Positions 1 through 7,738 are shown, numbered from the stretch's first letter. The stretch is 64,000 nt of DNA from Methylopumilus sp003533095 (GCA_963977845.1 CAXBPZ010000003.1:1-64000); one strand, 5' to 3'. The notes: a model not told the origin generated them from the sequence alone. Translations and numbers: made by a program.

Positions 1-592
1 CTGTCGACAAGCTTGAGATATTAATTGCATAGCTTGTAGAATCATTTCCAGCTCTTATTCCTGCCTGAGCAGTCTTCGTGTCATATCTGCCGTAACCTAT
101 GGCAACATAAGGTTTAAATCCAGAAATGCCTTTTTTTGTAAAAATTTGAATGACACCCCCTATTGCTCCTGCACCATATAGGCTTGATGATGGACCTCTT
201 ACAATTTCAATTTTCTCAATTTGGGATAGAGGTATATTTTCAAATGCGGTTAGGCCCGATGTAACTTGATTAACTCTTAAGCCATCAACGAGAACTACAA
301 CGTGATCTGATTCACTTCCTCGAATATGAAGGCTTGAAACTTTACCTTGTCCACCAGAGTTATAAATTTCAATACCAGGTTGTCTTTGAAGAAGATCGGT
401 GAGAGATGAAGATCCTGCTCGTTCAATTTCCTCTTCGGTAATTGTTGTTGTGTCTGCAATAACATTATTTTTTGGAATAGGTGTGCGAGTTGCTGTGACA
501 AATACATCTGAGGTTTTAAGTTCACTATCTGCAAAAACATTTGTTGTAAAAAAATGAGCCATCAATAGACTCAGTAGAATAATTTTTTTCAT
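1..592 (-). CDS. btuB: TonB-dependent vitamin B12 receptor BtuB, N-terminal part (runs off window start)
   Basis: Outer-membrane receptor that takes up cobalamin with TonB energy. The reverse-strand reading frame starts with ATG at 592 and stays open to base 1, giving about 197 residues of an expected 600 or so. Residues 1-22 form a signal peptide (MKKIILLSLLMAHFF..., ending near VFA-DS). A TonB-box-like SDVFVTATRTP follows, then a plug domain with typical motifs: DLLQRQPGIEI, LHIRGSESDHVVVLVDG and IEIVRGPSSSLYGAGAIGGVI. The plug alone would allow another TonB receptor, but the cobalamin riboswitch directly upstream makes BtuB the natural call. The weak ribosome site TAGGGA lies just before the ATG. 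The C-terminal barrel is outside the window. Confidence 0.88.
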   Translation of the reverse strand, partial: MKKIILLSLLMAHFFTTNVFADSELKTSDVFVTATRTPIPKNNVIADTTTITEEEIERAGSSSLTDLLQRQPGIEIYNSGGQGKVSSLHIRGSESDHVVVLVDGLRVNQVTSGLTAFENIPLSQIEKIEIVRGPSSSLYGAGAIGGVIQIFTKKGISGFKPYVAIGYGRYDTKTAQAGIRAGNDSTSYAINISSLST

Positions 593-664
593 GGTATCCC
601 TAAACAATCATGCATCCCCGCATGAAATTAATGAATAGAAATACTTGAGGATAAAATATAAAGT

Positions 665-912
665 GAAAAACACTCACTAATTAAATACCACTCCCCGCAG
701 TATTTCTGTGTGAGTTACTAGGCCGGTCTCCGGACTCGTAAGATTTGATTCATTACCTTCCCGAAATAAATTCAGTGGCATGTGTTATGAATCCACGCTT
801 ACTTACCGTTGCGGGGGCAGTATAGGAATTGTTAAAAAAACTCACCTATTTCCCAGTTTCAATGTTTTCTTAAATTAGAGATAACTCTTAAGAAGACATC
901 ACCTAACAACTT
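665..912 (-). promoter_or_regulatory. Cobalamin (B12) riboswitch controlling btuB
   Basis: On the minus strand the transcript carries the B12 box GAGTCCGGAGACCGGCC (738 to 721), the core CTGCCCCCGCAACGG (around 820-806), the CCACTG segment, and GGGAAATAGGTGAG further 5'. A P1 helix can form between GTTAGG near 905 and CCTAGTAAC near 720. Downstream lies a two-part hairpin (672-715: ACTCAC/GTGAGT and AAATAC/GTATTT). Its loop TGCGGGGAGTG is complementary over 7 nt to CCCCGCA in the core, as expected for the L5-L13 kissing loop of this class. The hairpin is followed by GTTTTT (671 to 666), so it may also act as an intrinsic terminator. High B12 would then switch btuB off. This explains the otherwise gene-free stretch 593-994. 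Confidence 0.93.
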
Positions 913-933
913 GAAATCATCGTAGCACATCTT

Positions 934-942
934 TGCTATACT
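934..942 (+). promoter_or_regulatory. Extended -10 promoter candidate for yggX
   Basis: TGCTATACT is an extended -10 element (TGn-TATACT) 52 bases before the yggX ATG. The best -35 match, TTGAAA at 911-916, is 20 bases upstream, which is too far, so an extended -10 mode is more plausible. The site abuts the 5' end of the btuB riboswitch transcribed the other way, so the two promoters are back to back. Confidence 0.5.
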
Positions 943-994
943 AAAACTTAATCATTTTTAAATTTATTGATTGCAATGCAAAGGATATTTGAGT

Positions 995-1267
995 ATGGCA
1001 AGAACAGTGAAATGTGTGAAATTAGGTAAGGAGTTAGATGGGTTAGATTTTCCGCCTTATCCTGGACCTTTAGGTAAACGTATTTTTGAGAACGTATCGA
1101 AAGAGGCATGGGCTGGTTGGCTTAAACACCAGACGATGTTGGTCAATGAAAACCGTTTAAGTTTTGTGGATCCGGCTGCGCGAAAATATTTAACTGAACA
1201 AACAGAGGCTTATTTTTTTGGTGATGGTGCTGATAACGCATCAGGCTACGTTCCACCTAAAAGCTAA
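995..1267 (+). CDS. yggX: Probable Fe(2+)-trafficking protein YggX
   Basis: Small cytosolic protein of the YggX family, linked to protection of iron-sulfur proteins from oxidative damage and to iron trafficking. It is 90 residues long, the usual family length. It begins MARTVKCVKLGKELDGLDFPP with the conserved N-terminal Cys, and has PYPGPLGKRIFENVSKEAW and a central WLKHQTMLVNENRLS block. An in-frame TTG lies 24 bases upstream, but the ATG at 995 matches the family start and has AAAGGA about 10 bases upstream. It is a single gene ending at a bidirectional terminator shared with phoU. No mutY neighbour (its partner in enterics) is seen here. Confidence 0.92.
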   Translation: MARTVKCVKLGKELDGLDFPPYPGPLGKRIFENVSKEAWAGWLKHQTMLVNENRLSFVDPAARKYLTEQTEAYFFGDGADNASGYVPPKS

Positions 1268-1280
1268 ATTAAAGAAAATA

Positions 1281-1312
1281 AAAAAAGCGCTTGGTTATCA
1301 AGCGCTTTTTTT
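1281..1312. terminator. Bidirectional intrinsic terminator between yggX and phoU
   Basis: Perfect 7-bp stem GCGCTTG/CAAGCGC with loop GTTAT, flanked by an A-run on the left and a T-run on the right. It can therefore terminate both converging genes. Confidence 0.9.
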
Positions 1313-1326
1313 GTATCAAGAGAAAA

Positions 1327-2031
1327 TTATTCTTTAATAGTTTTTTGAATTTCTTTAATACTTGCGTGACGAATGTCTTTACCTTTTACGGTGTAGACAA
1401 TGTACTCAGAAATATTTTTTGCGTGATCACCAATACGCTCAATCGCTTTAGCCACAAACATCACTTCAAGTGACATAGAGATTGTTCTTGGATCTTCTAA
1501 CATAAAAGTCACGAGCTGACGGATGGTTGAACGATATTGTTCGTCAACCAATTCATCTTTTTTAGCAATCTCAACTGTTTTGCTGACATCCATACGCGCA
1601 AATGAATCAAGCGATGTTCTTAACATTTGGCGTACAACTTCTACCATTGTTTTTACTTCACTAAAGCGAAGCTTGGTCATGCGATTATCTTCATTAATGC
1701 GAAGCGCAGTGCGTGCTATTTTTGTCGCTTCATCACCAATACGTTCAAGATCTGTAATTGTCTTTAGGATCATCATGATCATACGAAGGTCGCCCGCTGC
1801 AGGCTGACGTCTTGCAATAATGCGCGAACAGTCTTCATCCACTTCAATTTCAAGTTCGTTAACGCGTTGATCAGAGTCCATGACGCCTTGCGCCATTTGT
1901 GTATCAGATTTTATAAGCGCTTCAATTGAATTGACGAGTTGCTCTTCAACAATGCCGCCCATTTCTAAAACTTTTGCACGGACTGATTCGAGTTCGTTGT
2001 CGTATTCTTTGTAGGTGTGTTCTGAAGCCAT
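1327..2031 (-). CDS. phoU: Phosphate signalling complex protein PhoU
   Basis: Cytosolic negative regulator of the phosphate regulon that links the Pst transporter to PhoR signalling. The 234 residues match the family and form two three-helix PhoU repeats. Each repeat has a metal-binding E/D-rich signature, with DLERIGDEATKIAR in the first half and AIERIGDHAKNISEYIVY in the second. The start MASEHTYKEYDNEL is preceded by AAGGTAACG. It stands alone here; no pst or phoBR genes are in the window, although that is where phoU usually sits. Confidence 0.95.
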   Translation of the reverse strand: MASEHTYKEYDNELESVRAKVLEMGGIVEEQLVNSIEALIKSDTQMAQGVMDSDQRVNELEIEVDEDCSRIIARRQPAAGDLRMIMMILKTITDLERIGDEATKIARTALRINEDNRMTKLRFSEVKTMVEVVRQMLRTSLDSFARMDVSKTVEIAKKDELVDEQYRSTIRQLVTFMLEDPRTISMSLEVMFVAKAIERIGDHAKNISEYIVYTVKGKDIRHASIKEIQKTIKE

Positions 2032-2099
2032 AATCGTTACCTTAAGTTTAATATATGAATTTTATTACTAAAATATGACATTTTTATGTCGAAACCGGT

Positions 2100-2759
2100 T
2101 TATTTGGAAATGGTTTTAACGCCATCATTCGTGGCTAAAAGAAGCACATTCGCAGGCCTTGCAGCAAAAAGACCGTTTGTCACTACACCTACGATTTGAT
2201 TAATAGTAGCTTCCATTGCGATAGGATCTTTAATGACGAGACCATGAACGTCTAAGATGACATTACCGTTATCCGTTGTGAAGTTTCTTAATTGAGGCTG
2301 CCCACCTAATTTAGTGAGTTCTCTTGCCACATAACTCTTTGCCATCGGAAGGACTTCTACAGGTAAAGGGAATTTACCTAATACAGGCACGTACTTTGTT
2401 TCATCACAGATACAGACAAAGGTCTTAGCGACTGCGGCTACAATTTTTTCTCGAGTTAAAGCACCACCGCCACCTTTAAGCATATGCATATGCTCCGTAA
2501 TTTCGTCCGCACCATCAACATAGATGTCCATACTATTAACGCTATTCAGGTCAAAAACTTCAATGCCATGTTTTCGTAAACGATCAGCTGAAGCTTCGCT
2601 ACTCGCAACCGCACCCTCAATCTTATGTTTTACTTTTGCTAATTCATCAATGAAGTAATTTGCAGTCGAGCCTGTACCCACACCAATGATGCCAGACTTC
2701 ACATATTCAATTGCAGCCTTCGCAACTTGTTGTTTTAATTCGTCTTGCGTGAATGCCAT
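2100..2759 (-). CDS. rpiA: Ribose-5-phosphate isomerase A
   Basis: Interconverts ribose 5-phosphate and ribulose 5-phosphate in the pentose phosphate pathway. In ribulose-monophosphate methylotrophs it also serves formaldehyde assimilation. The 219 residues are a full-length RpiA. Visible motifs are GVGTGSTANYFID (phosphate binding), DGADEI, and the KGGGGALTREKIVA block carrying the catalytic region. It is divergent from ilvA across an 83-base gap that presumably holds both promoters. Confidence 0.96.
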   Translation of the reverse strand: MAFTQDELKQQVAKAAIEYVKSGIIGVGTGSTANYFIDELAKVKHKIEGAVASSEASADRLRKHGIEVFDLNSVNSMDIYVDGADEITEHMHMLKGGGGALTREKIVAAVAKTFVCICDETKYVPVLGKFPLPVEVLPMAKSYVARELTKLGGQPQLRNFTTDNGNVILDVHGLVIKDPIAMEATINQIVGVVTNGLFAARPANVLLLATNDGVKTISK

Positions 2760-2842
2760 TTTTACTTAAACCTTTATATTTTATTTATAATGATGTTTTA
2801 ACACCTATCATACACGCCAAGGCGACTCTTGAAAATTAGCAT

Positions 2843-4354
2843 ATGAAGAATGACTACGTAAAACGCATCAATGACGCGCGTGTATATGACGTCGCGAAGA
2901 AGACGCCACTTGAATTTCAGACACATCTATCGAGTCGTTTTCATAATCAGATTTTCTTAAAACGGGAAGATTTGCAACCTGTTTTTTCATTTAAATTACG
3001 CGGTGCCTATAACAAGATGGCAGGCTTATCCAAGGCACAGCTCGATAAGGGCGTGATTGCAGCTTCGGCTGGTAATCATGCGCAGGGTGTTGCGTTAAGT
3101 GCACAGAAATTAGGATGCCGGGCAGTGATTGTGATGCCTACCACCACACCGCTCATCAAGATTGATGCTGTGAAACATCGAGGTGCGGAGGTTGTTCTCT
3201 GGGGTGATTCTTATTCTGATGCATATAAGCATGCGCTTGAGATTGAAAAAAAAGAAGGGCTTACTTTTGTGCATCCCTACGATGATCCAGAGGTTATTGC
3301 CGGTCAGGGCACAATTGCTAAAGAAATCTTAGATGAATATAAAAAACCTATTCATGCAGTATTTTGTTGTGTCGGCGGTGGCGGGCTTCTTGCGGGCGTG
3401 GCAACTTATATTAAAGCGGTAAGACCTGAAATCAAAGTAATTGGTGTTGAGGCTAAAGATGCTGAAGCAATGACCTTGTCCTTAAAAGCAGGTAAGCGTG
3501 TCACCCTTGATCAGGTGGGATTATTTGCAGATGGTGCTGCTGTGAAAGAAGTCGGTGAGGTTACTTTCCCCCTCTGTCAATCATATGTTGATGAAATGAT
3601 TGTGGTTGATAACGATGCTATTTGTGCTGCCATTAAAGATGTTTTTGAGGATACAAGATCTATTTTGGAGCCTGCAGGTGCTTTGTCCGTTGCGGGCATG
3701 AAGGCTTATATCAAGAAGCATCATTTGAAAGATGAGACTTTAGTAGGTATTGCATCAGGTGCTAATATGAATTTTGATCGCTTACGTTTTGTCGCAGAGC
3801 GAGCTGAGATTGGTGAAAAAAGAGAGGCCGTGTTAGCTGTGACCATCCCTGAAAAACCAGGTGCATTCAAAAATTTCTGTAAGTTATTAGGTCAGCGCAA
3901 TATCACTGAATTTAATTATCGTTTTTCAGATCCTAAAGAAGCGCACATTTATGTCGGTTTAGCGACGAATGATTCTGACGAGCCTTCGCAAATTAAAGCA
4001 ATGCTTGATAAAGAAGGTTTGCCTACGATTGATTTGACCAACAATGAAGTGGCTAAACTTCATTTAAGACACTTAGTGGGTGGACATGCTCCTCAAGCTA
4101 AAAATGAAATGGTATTTAGATTTGAGTTTCCAGAAAAGCCAGGTGCTCTTATGAAATTTTTAGAGACGATGGGACATAATTGGAACATCAGTCTATTTCA
4201 TTATCGCAATCATGGTGCTGACTTTGGTCGGGTTTTGGTAGGCATTCAAGTGCCGCCAGAAGATGAAATTAATTTTGAAGTCTTTTTGAATCAATTAGGC
4301 TACCCCTTCTGGGATGAGACAGATAATCCAGCCTATAAACTTTTCTTAGGTTAA
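2843..4354 (+). CDS. ilvA: Threonine ammonia-lyase, biosynthetic
   Basis: PLP enzyme converting threonine to 2-oxobutanoate, the first committed step to isoleucine. The 503 residues comprise an N-terminal catalytic domain (about 1-320) with the PLP lysine in SFKLRGAYNKM (Lys51), SAGNHAQG and the phosphate-binding GGGGLLAG. Two C-terminal ACT-like regulatory repeats follow (about 325-500), each with an EKPGA(F/L) motif. The two-repeat form is the isoleucine-inhibited, valine-activated biosynthetic enzyme rather than the short catabolic TdcB. Gene order does not tie it to other ilv genes here. Confidence 0.96.
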   Translation: MKNDYVKRINDARVYDVAKKTPLEFQTHLSSRFHNQIFLKREDLQPVFSFKLRGAYNKMAGLSKAQLDKGVIAASAGNHAQGVALSAQKLGCRAVIVMPTTTPLIKIDAVKHRGAEVVLWGDSYSDAYKHALEIEKKEGLTFVHPYDDPEVIAGQGTIAKEILDEYKKPIHAVFCCVGGGGLLAGVATYIKAVRPEIKVIGVEAKDAEAMTLSLKAGKRVTLDQVGLFADGAAVKEVGEVTFPLCQSYVDEMIVVDNDAICAAIKDVFEDTRSILEPAGALSVAGMKAYIKKHHLKDETLVGIASGANMNFDRLRFVAERAEIGEKREAVLAVTIPEKPGAFKNFCKLLGQRNITEFNYRFSDPKEAHIYVGLATNDSDEPSQIKAMLDKEGLPTIDLTNNEVAKLHLRHLVGGHAPQAKNEMVFRFEFPEKPGALMKFLETMGHNWNISLFHYRNHGADFGRVLVGIQVPPEDEINFEVFLNQLGYPFWDETDNPAYKLFLG

Positions 4355-4394
4355 TACTTCCTTATTTTCATGAGGTATTAAAGGGAGAAATCCC
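4351..4394 (+). other. Two adjacent RNA hairpins after ilvA
   Basis: TTAATACTTC (4351-4360) pairs with GAGGTATTAA (4372-4381) with one G-U pair, the stem beginning at the ilvA stop codon. Two bases later GGGA-GAAA-TCCC (4383-4394) is a 4-bp stem closed by a GNRA tetraloop. No U-run follows, so this is not a classical terminator. It could protect the ilvA 3' end or belong to the leader of the next gene. The remaining 59 bases to 4453 show only the ribosome site TTAGGAGAA. Confidence 0.45.
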
Positions 4395-4453
4395 CTGGAA
4401 GATTGTTCATAGATATTTAATAATAATTTAGAAAAATATTTTAGGAGAATGGG

Positions 4454-5497
4454 ATGCAGGTTATAAAACCAGTTGTCATACTAGGATTACTTATTTCATC
4501 TTTACTCGCGAATGCTGAAGATCGCGGTAAAGCTTATGTATCGAATCAAGAAGGTGGTGTGAGTGTTATTAATTTAAACACCATGGAAATAGAAGCTTCA
4601 ATTGATATTCAAGCTAAAAATCCGCGTGGTATTGGTGTCACAGAAGATGGGCGATTCTTAATTACCGCGAACAAAGATGACGATAATTTATCAGTCATTG
4701 ATTTAACAACGAATCAGTTTATAAAACATATTGCAGTAGGTAAAAATCCAGAATTTATTCGCGTACACAAAGGTCAAGTATTTGTATCAACTGAACCTGC
4801 ATCAACTGGTAAGGCCCCTGTGGCTGGGCAAGAGGATGATGATAAAGATGAAGCAAAAATTCCTGCGCGCATTGCTGTTGTTGATTTAGCCAAAGGTAAA
4901 AAGATCAGAGATATTATTGGTGGTCCCGAAACAGAAGGGATTGAATTTAGTAAAAATGGTAAAGAAATTATTGTGACCAATGAAGCTGACAATACCATCA
5001 CTGTTCACAACTTTAATAGTGGCAAATTACTAAAAACAATTTCAACTAAAAAATATGGAGATCGTCCGCGTGGCATTAAAAGTGCGCCGAATGGAAAGTA
5101 TTATGTGTCAACCTTAGAAATGGGAAATAGCTTTATCGTTTTAGATAATCAATTTAAACATCTTAAAACAGTTGCTACAGGTGAATCACCTTATGGGGTG
5201 AGTTTTGATCGAGAAGGAAAACGTTTATTTGTTGCAACCTCAAAATCAAAAATGCTAGAGGTCTATGACACGACTAACTTTGAAAAGATTAAAGATATTC
5301 CGACAGGCCGACGTTGCTGGCATTTTAGTTTTTCGCCTGATGATAAAGACATCTTACTTGCTTGTGGAAAATCAGATGAAGTAGTGGTGATTGACACTGA
5401 AAAATTAGAAGTGACTAAACACATTCCTAACAAAGAAATCCCATGGGGAATTGTGGCGTATCCAAAGTCTATGGGCAGTTTAGATAACGTAAAATAA
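4454..5497 (+). CDS. YVTN-family beta-propeller protein, PQQ-catabolism-associated type
   Basis: Exported protein of 347 residues. It has a signal peptide (about 1-21, ending LLANA) followed by repeated propeller blades with YVTN-like strands: KAYVSNQEGGVSVIN, RFLITANKDDDNLSVID, EIIVTNEADNTITVHN, KRLFVATSKSKMLEVYD and DILLACGKSDEVVVID. An acidic low-complexity insert (GQEDDDKDEAK, near 125) breaks one blade. Proteins of this group are often encoded near PQQ-dependent alcohol dehydrogenases in methylotrophs, probably as periplasmic accessory proteins, but no dehydrogenase is nearby here. The biochemical role is not established. A strong RBS (TTAGGAG) precedes the ATG. It ends at a bidirectional terminator. 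Confidence 0.8.
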   Translation: MQVIKPVVILGLLISSLLANAEDRGKAYVSNQEGGVSVINLNTMEIEASIDIQAKNPRGIGVTEDGRFLITANKDDDNLSVIDLTTNQFIKHIAVGKNPEFIRVHKGQVFVSTEPASTGKAPVAGQEDDDKDEAKIPARIAVVDLAKGKKIRDIIGGPETEGIEFSKNGKEIIVTNEADNTITVHNFNSGKLLKTISTKKYGDRPRGIKSAPNGKYYVSTLEMGNSFIVLDNQFKHLKTVATGESPYGVSFDREGKRLFVATSKSKMLEVYDTTNFEKIKDIPTGRRCWHFSFSPDDKDILLACGKSDEVVVIDTEKLEVTKHIPNKEIPWGIVAYPKSMGSLDNVK

Positions 5498-5515
5498 AAA
5501 ATAGTGTTTCATATT

Positions 5516-5545
5516 AAAAAGCCCAAAAATCTTTGGGCTTTTTTA
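5516..5545. terminator. Bidirectional intrinsic terminator
   Basis: Stem GCCCAAA (5521-5527) / TTTGGGC (5532-5538), loop AATC, flanked by AAAAA and TTTTTT. It serves the propeller gene and the converging EVE gene, whose stop codon overlaps the T-run. Confidence 0.9.
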
Positions 5546-6001
5546 TTTTAAGTGTTTCTCAATAAACATCCACTCATCTTCTGTCACAGGCGTGATCGAT
5601 AAACGATTGCCCTTTTGCAGTAAGCGCATATTTTGTAGTGGTTTAAATTCTCTTAATTCTTTTAGGCTTAGTAAATTTGTTTTTTTAACAAGTGTCACAT
5701 CGACATTAAGCCAGCGTGGATTTTCAGGTGTGGATTTTGGATCAAAATATTTGTGACCCTTTTGAAACTGAAAGCGATCGGGGTATGCAAGTTTACTGAC
5801 TTTAACAATGCCAGCAATACCAGGCACATCGCAATTTGAATGATAAAAAAACGCAAGGTCGCCTACCTTCATTAAATCTCGCATGAAGTTTCTTGCTTGG
5901 TAATTTCTAACGCCATACCAATCGATGGTTTGTTTAGGGCGTTTTGCTAAATCGTCTATCGACACATCAGACGGTTCAGATTTCATGAGCCAATAACGCA
6001 T
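5543..6001 (-). CDS. EVE domain-containing protein
   Basis: A 152-residue single-domain protein with the EVE fold (PUA-like, related to YTH domains), which in other members recognises modified bases in DNA or RNA. The N-terminus RYWLMKSEPSD is the family signature. It is followed by WYGVRNYQARNFMRD and a GDLAFFYHSN strand, both part of the binding pocket region. The cellular role in bacteria is unknown. It lies directly downstream of the 6S RNA gene on the same strand, where enterics have the 5-formyl-THF cyclo-ligase gene, so co-transcription is possible. Confidence 0.9.
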   Translation of the reverse strand: MRYWLMKSEPSDVSIDDLAKRPKQTIDWYGVRNYQARNFMRDLMKVGDLAFFYHSNCDVPGIAGIVKVSKLAYPDRFQFQKGHKYFDPKSTPENPRWLNVDVTLVKKTNLLSLKELREFKPLQNMRLLQKGNRLSITPVTEDEWMFIEKHLK

Positions 6002-6049
6002 AGTGTAAAAGATAAAAAAAGTTAAGTAGATAAAAAGAGCGATGTTGAT

Positions 6050-6242
6050 TTTCTTAAGTGTTGCCTAGACCAGCATCCTGAACCAAAGGTTCAAGGGGTA
6101 AAAGCCTAAGGTGCATTAGGTGCAATCGCCAAGGGCGTCTTAAAAGATCGCCCAATTTAGATCGCTCACACCGCAACCTGATGAGCTTAAACCGATGCTA
6201 TAGACTAGTTCAAGGAATTATTAGCCTAAGCAACACTTAAAA
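6050..6242 (-). ncRNA. ssrS: 6S RNA
   Basis: The region between zapA and the EVE gene folds as a long rod. TTAAGTGTTGC at one end (6054-6064) is an exact complement of GCAACACTTAA at the other (6230-6240). Read on the minus strand, it has TTGCGGTGTGAGCGATC in the middle, like the GCGGUUGGUGAGC segment of E. coli 6S. It also has the CCCCTTGAACC...GGTTCA hairpin about 40 nt from the 3' end, as in E. coli. The location just downstream of zapA is the conserved ssrS position. 6S RNA mimics an open promoter and sequesters sigma70 RNA polymerase in stationary phase. The exact ends are estimated. Confidence 0.88.
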
Positions 6243-6288
6243 AAACAAACGTGCTCATTGCAATGTTTAATAAAGAATAGGCAGATCT

Positions 6289-6582
6289 TTAGTTTTGTGC
6301 AAGTACTTCGTCGATTTGGTGTTCGATAGATGAAATTTTGTGACGGAATTGCGCTATGTCTAATCCGTCAGAAGAGTTTTGATTAAGAAGTTCATTGGTG
6401 ATGTTGAGTGCTGCCATAATGATGATGCGATCAATGCCTACAATAGAACCTTGAGACTGAATAAGATCAATTTTTTGATTTAGATACTGTACAGAATCTA
6501 ATAAACTTTTTTCTTGGCCTTCTGGACAAGCGATGATGAATTCACGCGCCATGATAGTGACTGTGATGTTCTTTGAGCTCAT
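6289..6582 (-). CDS. zapA: Cell division protein ZapA
   Basis: FtsZ-associated protein that crosslinks and stabilises the Z ring at midcell. The 97 residues match the family. The N-terminal globular part starts SKNITVTIMAREFIIACPEG, with the (R/K)EFxxxCPEGQE motif followed by LLDSVQYLNQKID. The C-terminal part is a helix for the tetrameric coiled coil. The start codon overlaps the stop of the upstream zapB-like gene (ATGA). The 6S RNA gene follows, as in most proteobacteria. Confidence 0.93.
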   Translation of the reverse strand: MSSKNITVTIMAREFIIACPEGQEKSLLDSVQYLNQKIDLIQSQGSIVGIDRIIIMAALNITNELLNQNSSDGLDIAQFRHKISSIEHQIDEVLAQN

Positions 6583-6779
6583 CGATTATCCTCAGGTAGT
6601 TGCCTCATCATTTTCTCAAGACGAAGACTTGCTTCTTTCATATTAGATTGAAGTTTTGAGAGATGAGCTTCAGAGGACGCGAGTCTTGTTTCGAGCCCCT
6701 TATTTTTTTCTTGTGCAGATTCAATTAAGCTAATGAGTTGCTTAATTTTTTTCTCTAAAGCGATGAGTTGAGCTTCCAT
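6579..6779 (-). CDS. Small coiled-coil protein, ZapB-like
   Basis: A 66-residue protein starting MEAQLIALEKKIKQLISLI. It is almost entirely heptad-like helix (EKKIKQLISLIESAQEKNKGLE...) and ends RQLPEDNR. It has the size and predicted structure of ZapB, the Z-ring layer protein that binds ZapA, and it overlaps zapA by 4 bases, which supports a joint role in division. Sequence similarity to enteric ZapB is only at the level of coiled coil. A longer frame opens at a TTG 45 bases upstream, but the ATG at 6779 gives a cleaner family-like start, although its AAGG is very close to the ATG. Confidence 0.75.
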   Translation of the reverse strand: MEAQLIALEKKIKQLISLIESAQEKNKGLETRLASSEAHLSKLQSNMKEASLRLEKMMRQLPEDNR

Positions 6780-6839
6780 ACCTTCACTATAGTTTAAAGA
6801 ATTGAAGTGCGTCAATAGCGCCAAAAGAAATTAAATAGA

Positions 6840-7733
6840 TCACGATTTCTTTTTTGCTCTCGGGTGTGCTTTATCGTAAATATTTGCAAGATGTTGAAAG
6901 TCTAGGTGTGTATAAACTTGCGTGGTGCTGATATTTGCATGACCTAACATTTCTTGCACAGCTCTCAAATCTTGGCTGGACTGTAAAACGTGTGAGGCAA
7001 AACTATGCCTTAATAAATGAGGGTGAACGGTACTATCGATACCCTGCTTAATCGCCCACATTTGAATGCGGTATTGAATAGCGCGTGCAGTCATACGTTT
7101 ACCACGTTCAGTAATAAATAGCGCATCGACTGATTTCTCATCTGTTTTAATTGATGTGCGTTTTTCAATCCATGACTGAATGGCATGAATCGCTTTTTGC
7201 CCTATGGGAACTATACGGGTTTTATTACCTTTACCTGTGACGGTAATTACACCTTCTTTAAGATCAAGATCATTCATATTAACGTTCACTACTTCACTTA
7301 AACGTAATCCTGATGAATAAAATAATTCCAAAAAAGCTTTATCTCTTAAACCTAATAATGTTGTGTCATCAATTGAAATGAGCTTGACCATTTGTTCAAT
7401 AGACAAAGTTTGTGGCAGATTTTTAACACTTTTAGGAGCGTGAACATCTTTCACGGGATTTTCTTTGAATTGGTGGCGTTCAATAAGATAGTCAAAAAAA
7501 CCTCGCCACGCAGATAACATTCGTGCGATTGATTTGGCGTTAAGTCCTTGGCTATTAAGTTTAGCGGAAGCGCGCCTGATGTCTTGAATTGTGATTGACT
7601 CAAAACGGTCATGCTCGATCAGTATGACAAGTTGACTTAAATCATGCGTATAACTTTTAATAGAATTATGGCTAAGACCTTTTTCAAAGGTGAGATAATC
7701 GATATAACTTTTTTGGAAGTGATTATGTTCCAT
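6840..7733 (-). CDS. xerC: Tyrosine recombinase XerC
   Basis: Site-specific recombinase that with XerD resolves chromosome dimers at dif. The 297 residues comprise an N-terminal SAM-like core-binding domain (about 1-90) and a catalytic domain with all key residues: Arg in SSGLRLSEVV, Lys in TGKGNKTR, HLLRHSFASH, the LGH motif and Tyr274 in STTQVYTH. Its place directly after dapF is the conserved xerC position and separates it from XerD. The gap to dapF is 5 bases. Confidence 0.93.
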   Translation of the reverse strand: MEHNHFQKSYIDYLTFEKGLSHNSIKSYTHDLSQLVILIEHDRFESITIQDIRRASAKLNSQGLNAKSIARMLSAWRGFFDYLIERHQFKENPVKDVHAPKSVKNLPQTLSIEQMVKLISIDDTTLLGLRDKAFLELFYSSGLRLSEVVNVNMNDLDLKEGVITVTGKGNKTRIVPIGQKAIHAIQSWIEKRTSIKTDEKSVDALFITERGKRMTARAIQYRIQMWAIKQGIDSTVHPHLLRHSFASHVLQSSQDLRAVQEMLGHANISTTQVYTHLDFQHLANIYDKAHPRAKKKS

Positions 7734-7738
7734 AAGAT

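Noticed and set aside
295..540. Reverse-strand open frame of 81 codons near the window start
   Set aside because: It is a shadow frame of the btuB gene. The real minus-strand frame starts at ATG 592 and gives a TonB receptor plug.
971..994. TTG start for yggX
   Set aside because: It would add eight residues not found in the family; ATG 995 has a ribosome site and the conserved MARTV start.
6050..6242. 6S RNA on the plus strand
   Set aside because: The GAACC...GGTTC hairpin looks similar on both strands, but on the plus strand it would be near the 5' end. The minus strand places it near the 3' end and restores GCGGTGTGAGC in the middle, and zapA is upstream on that strand.
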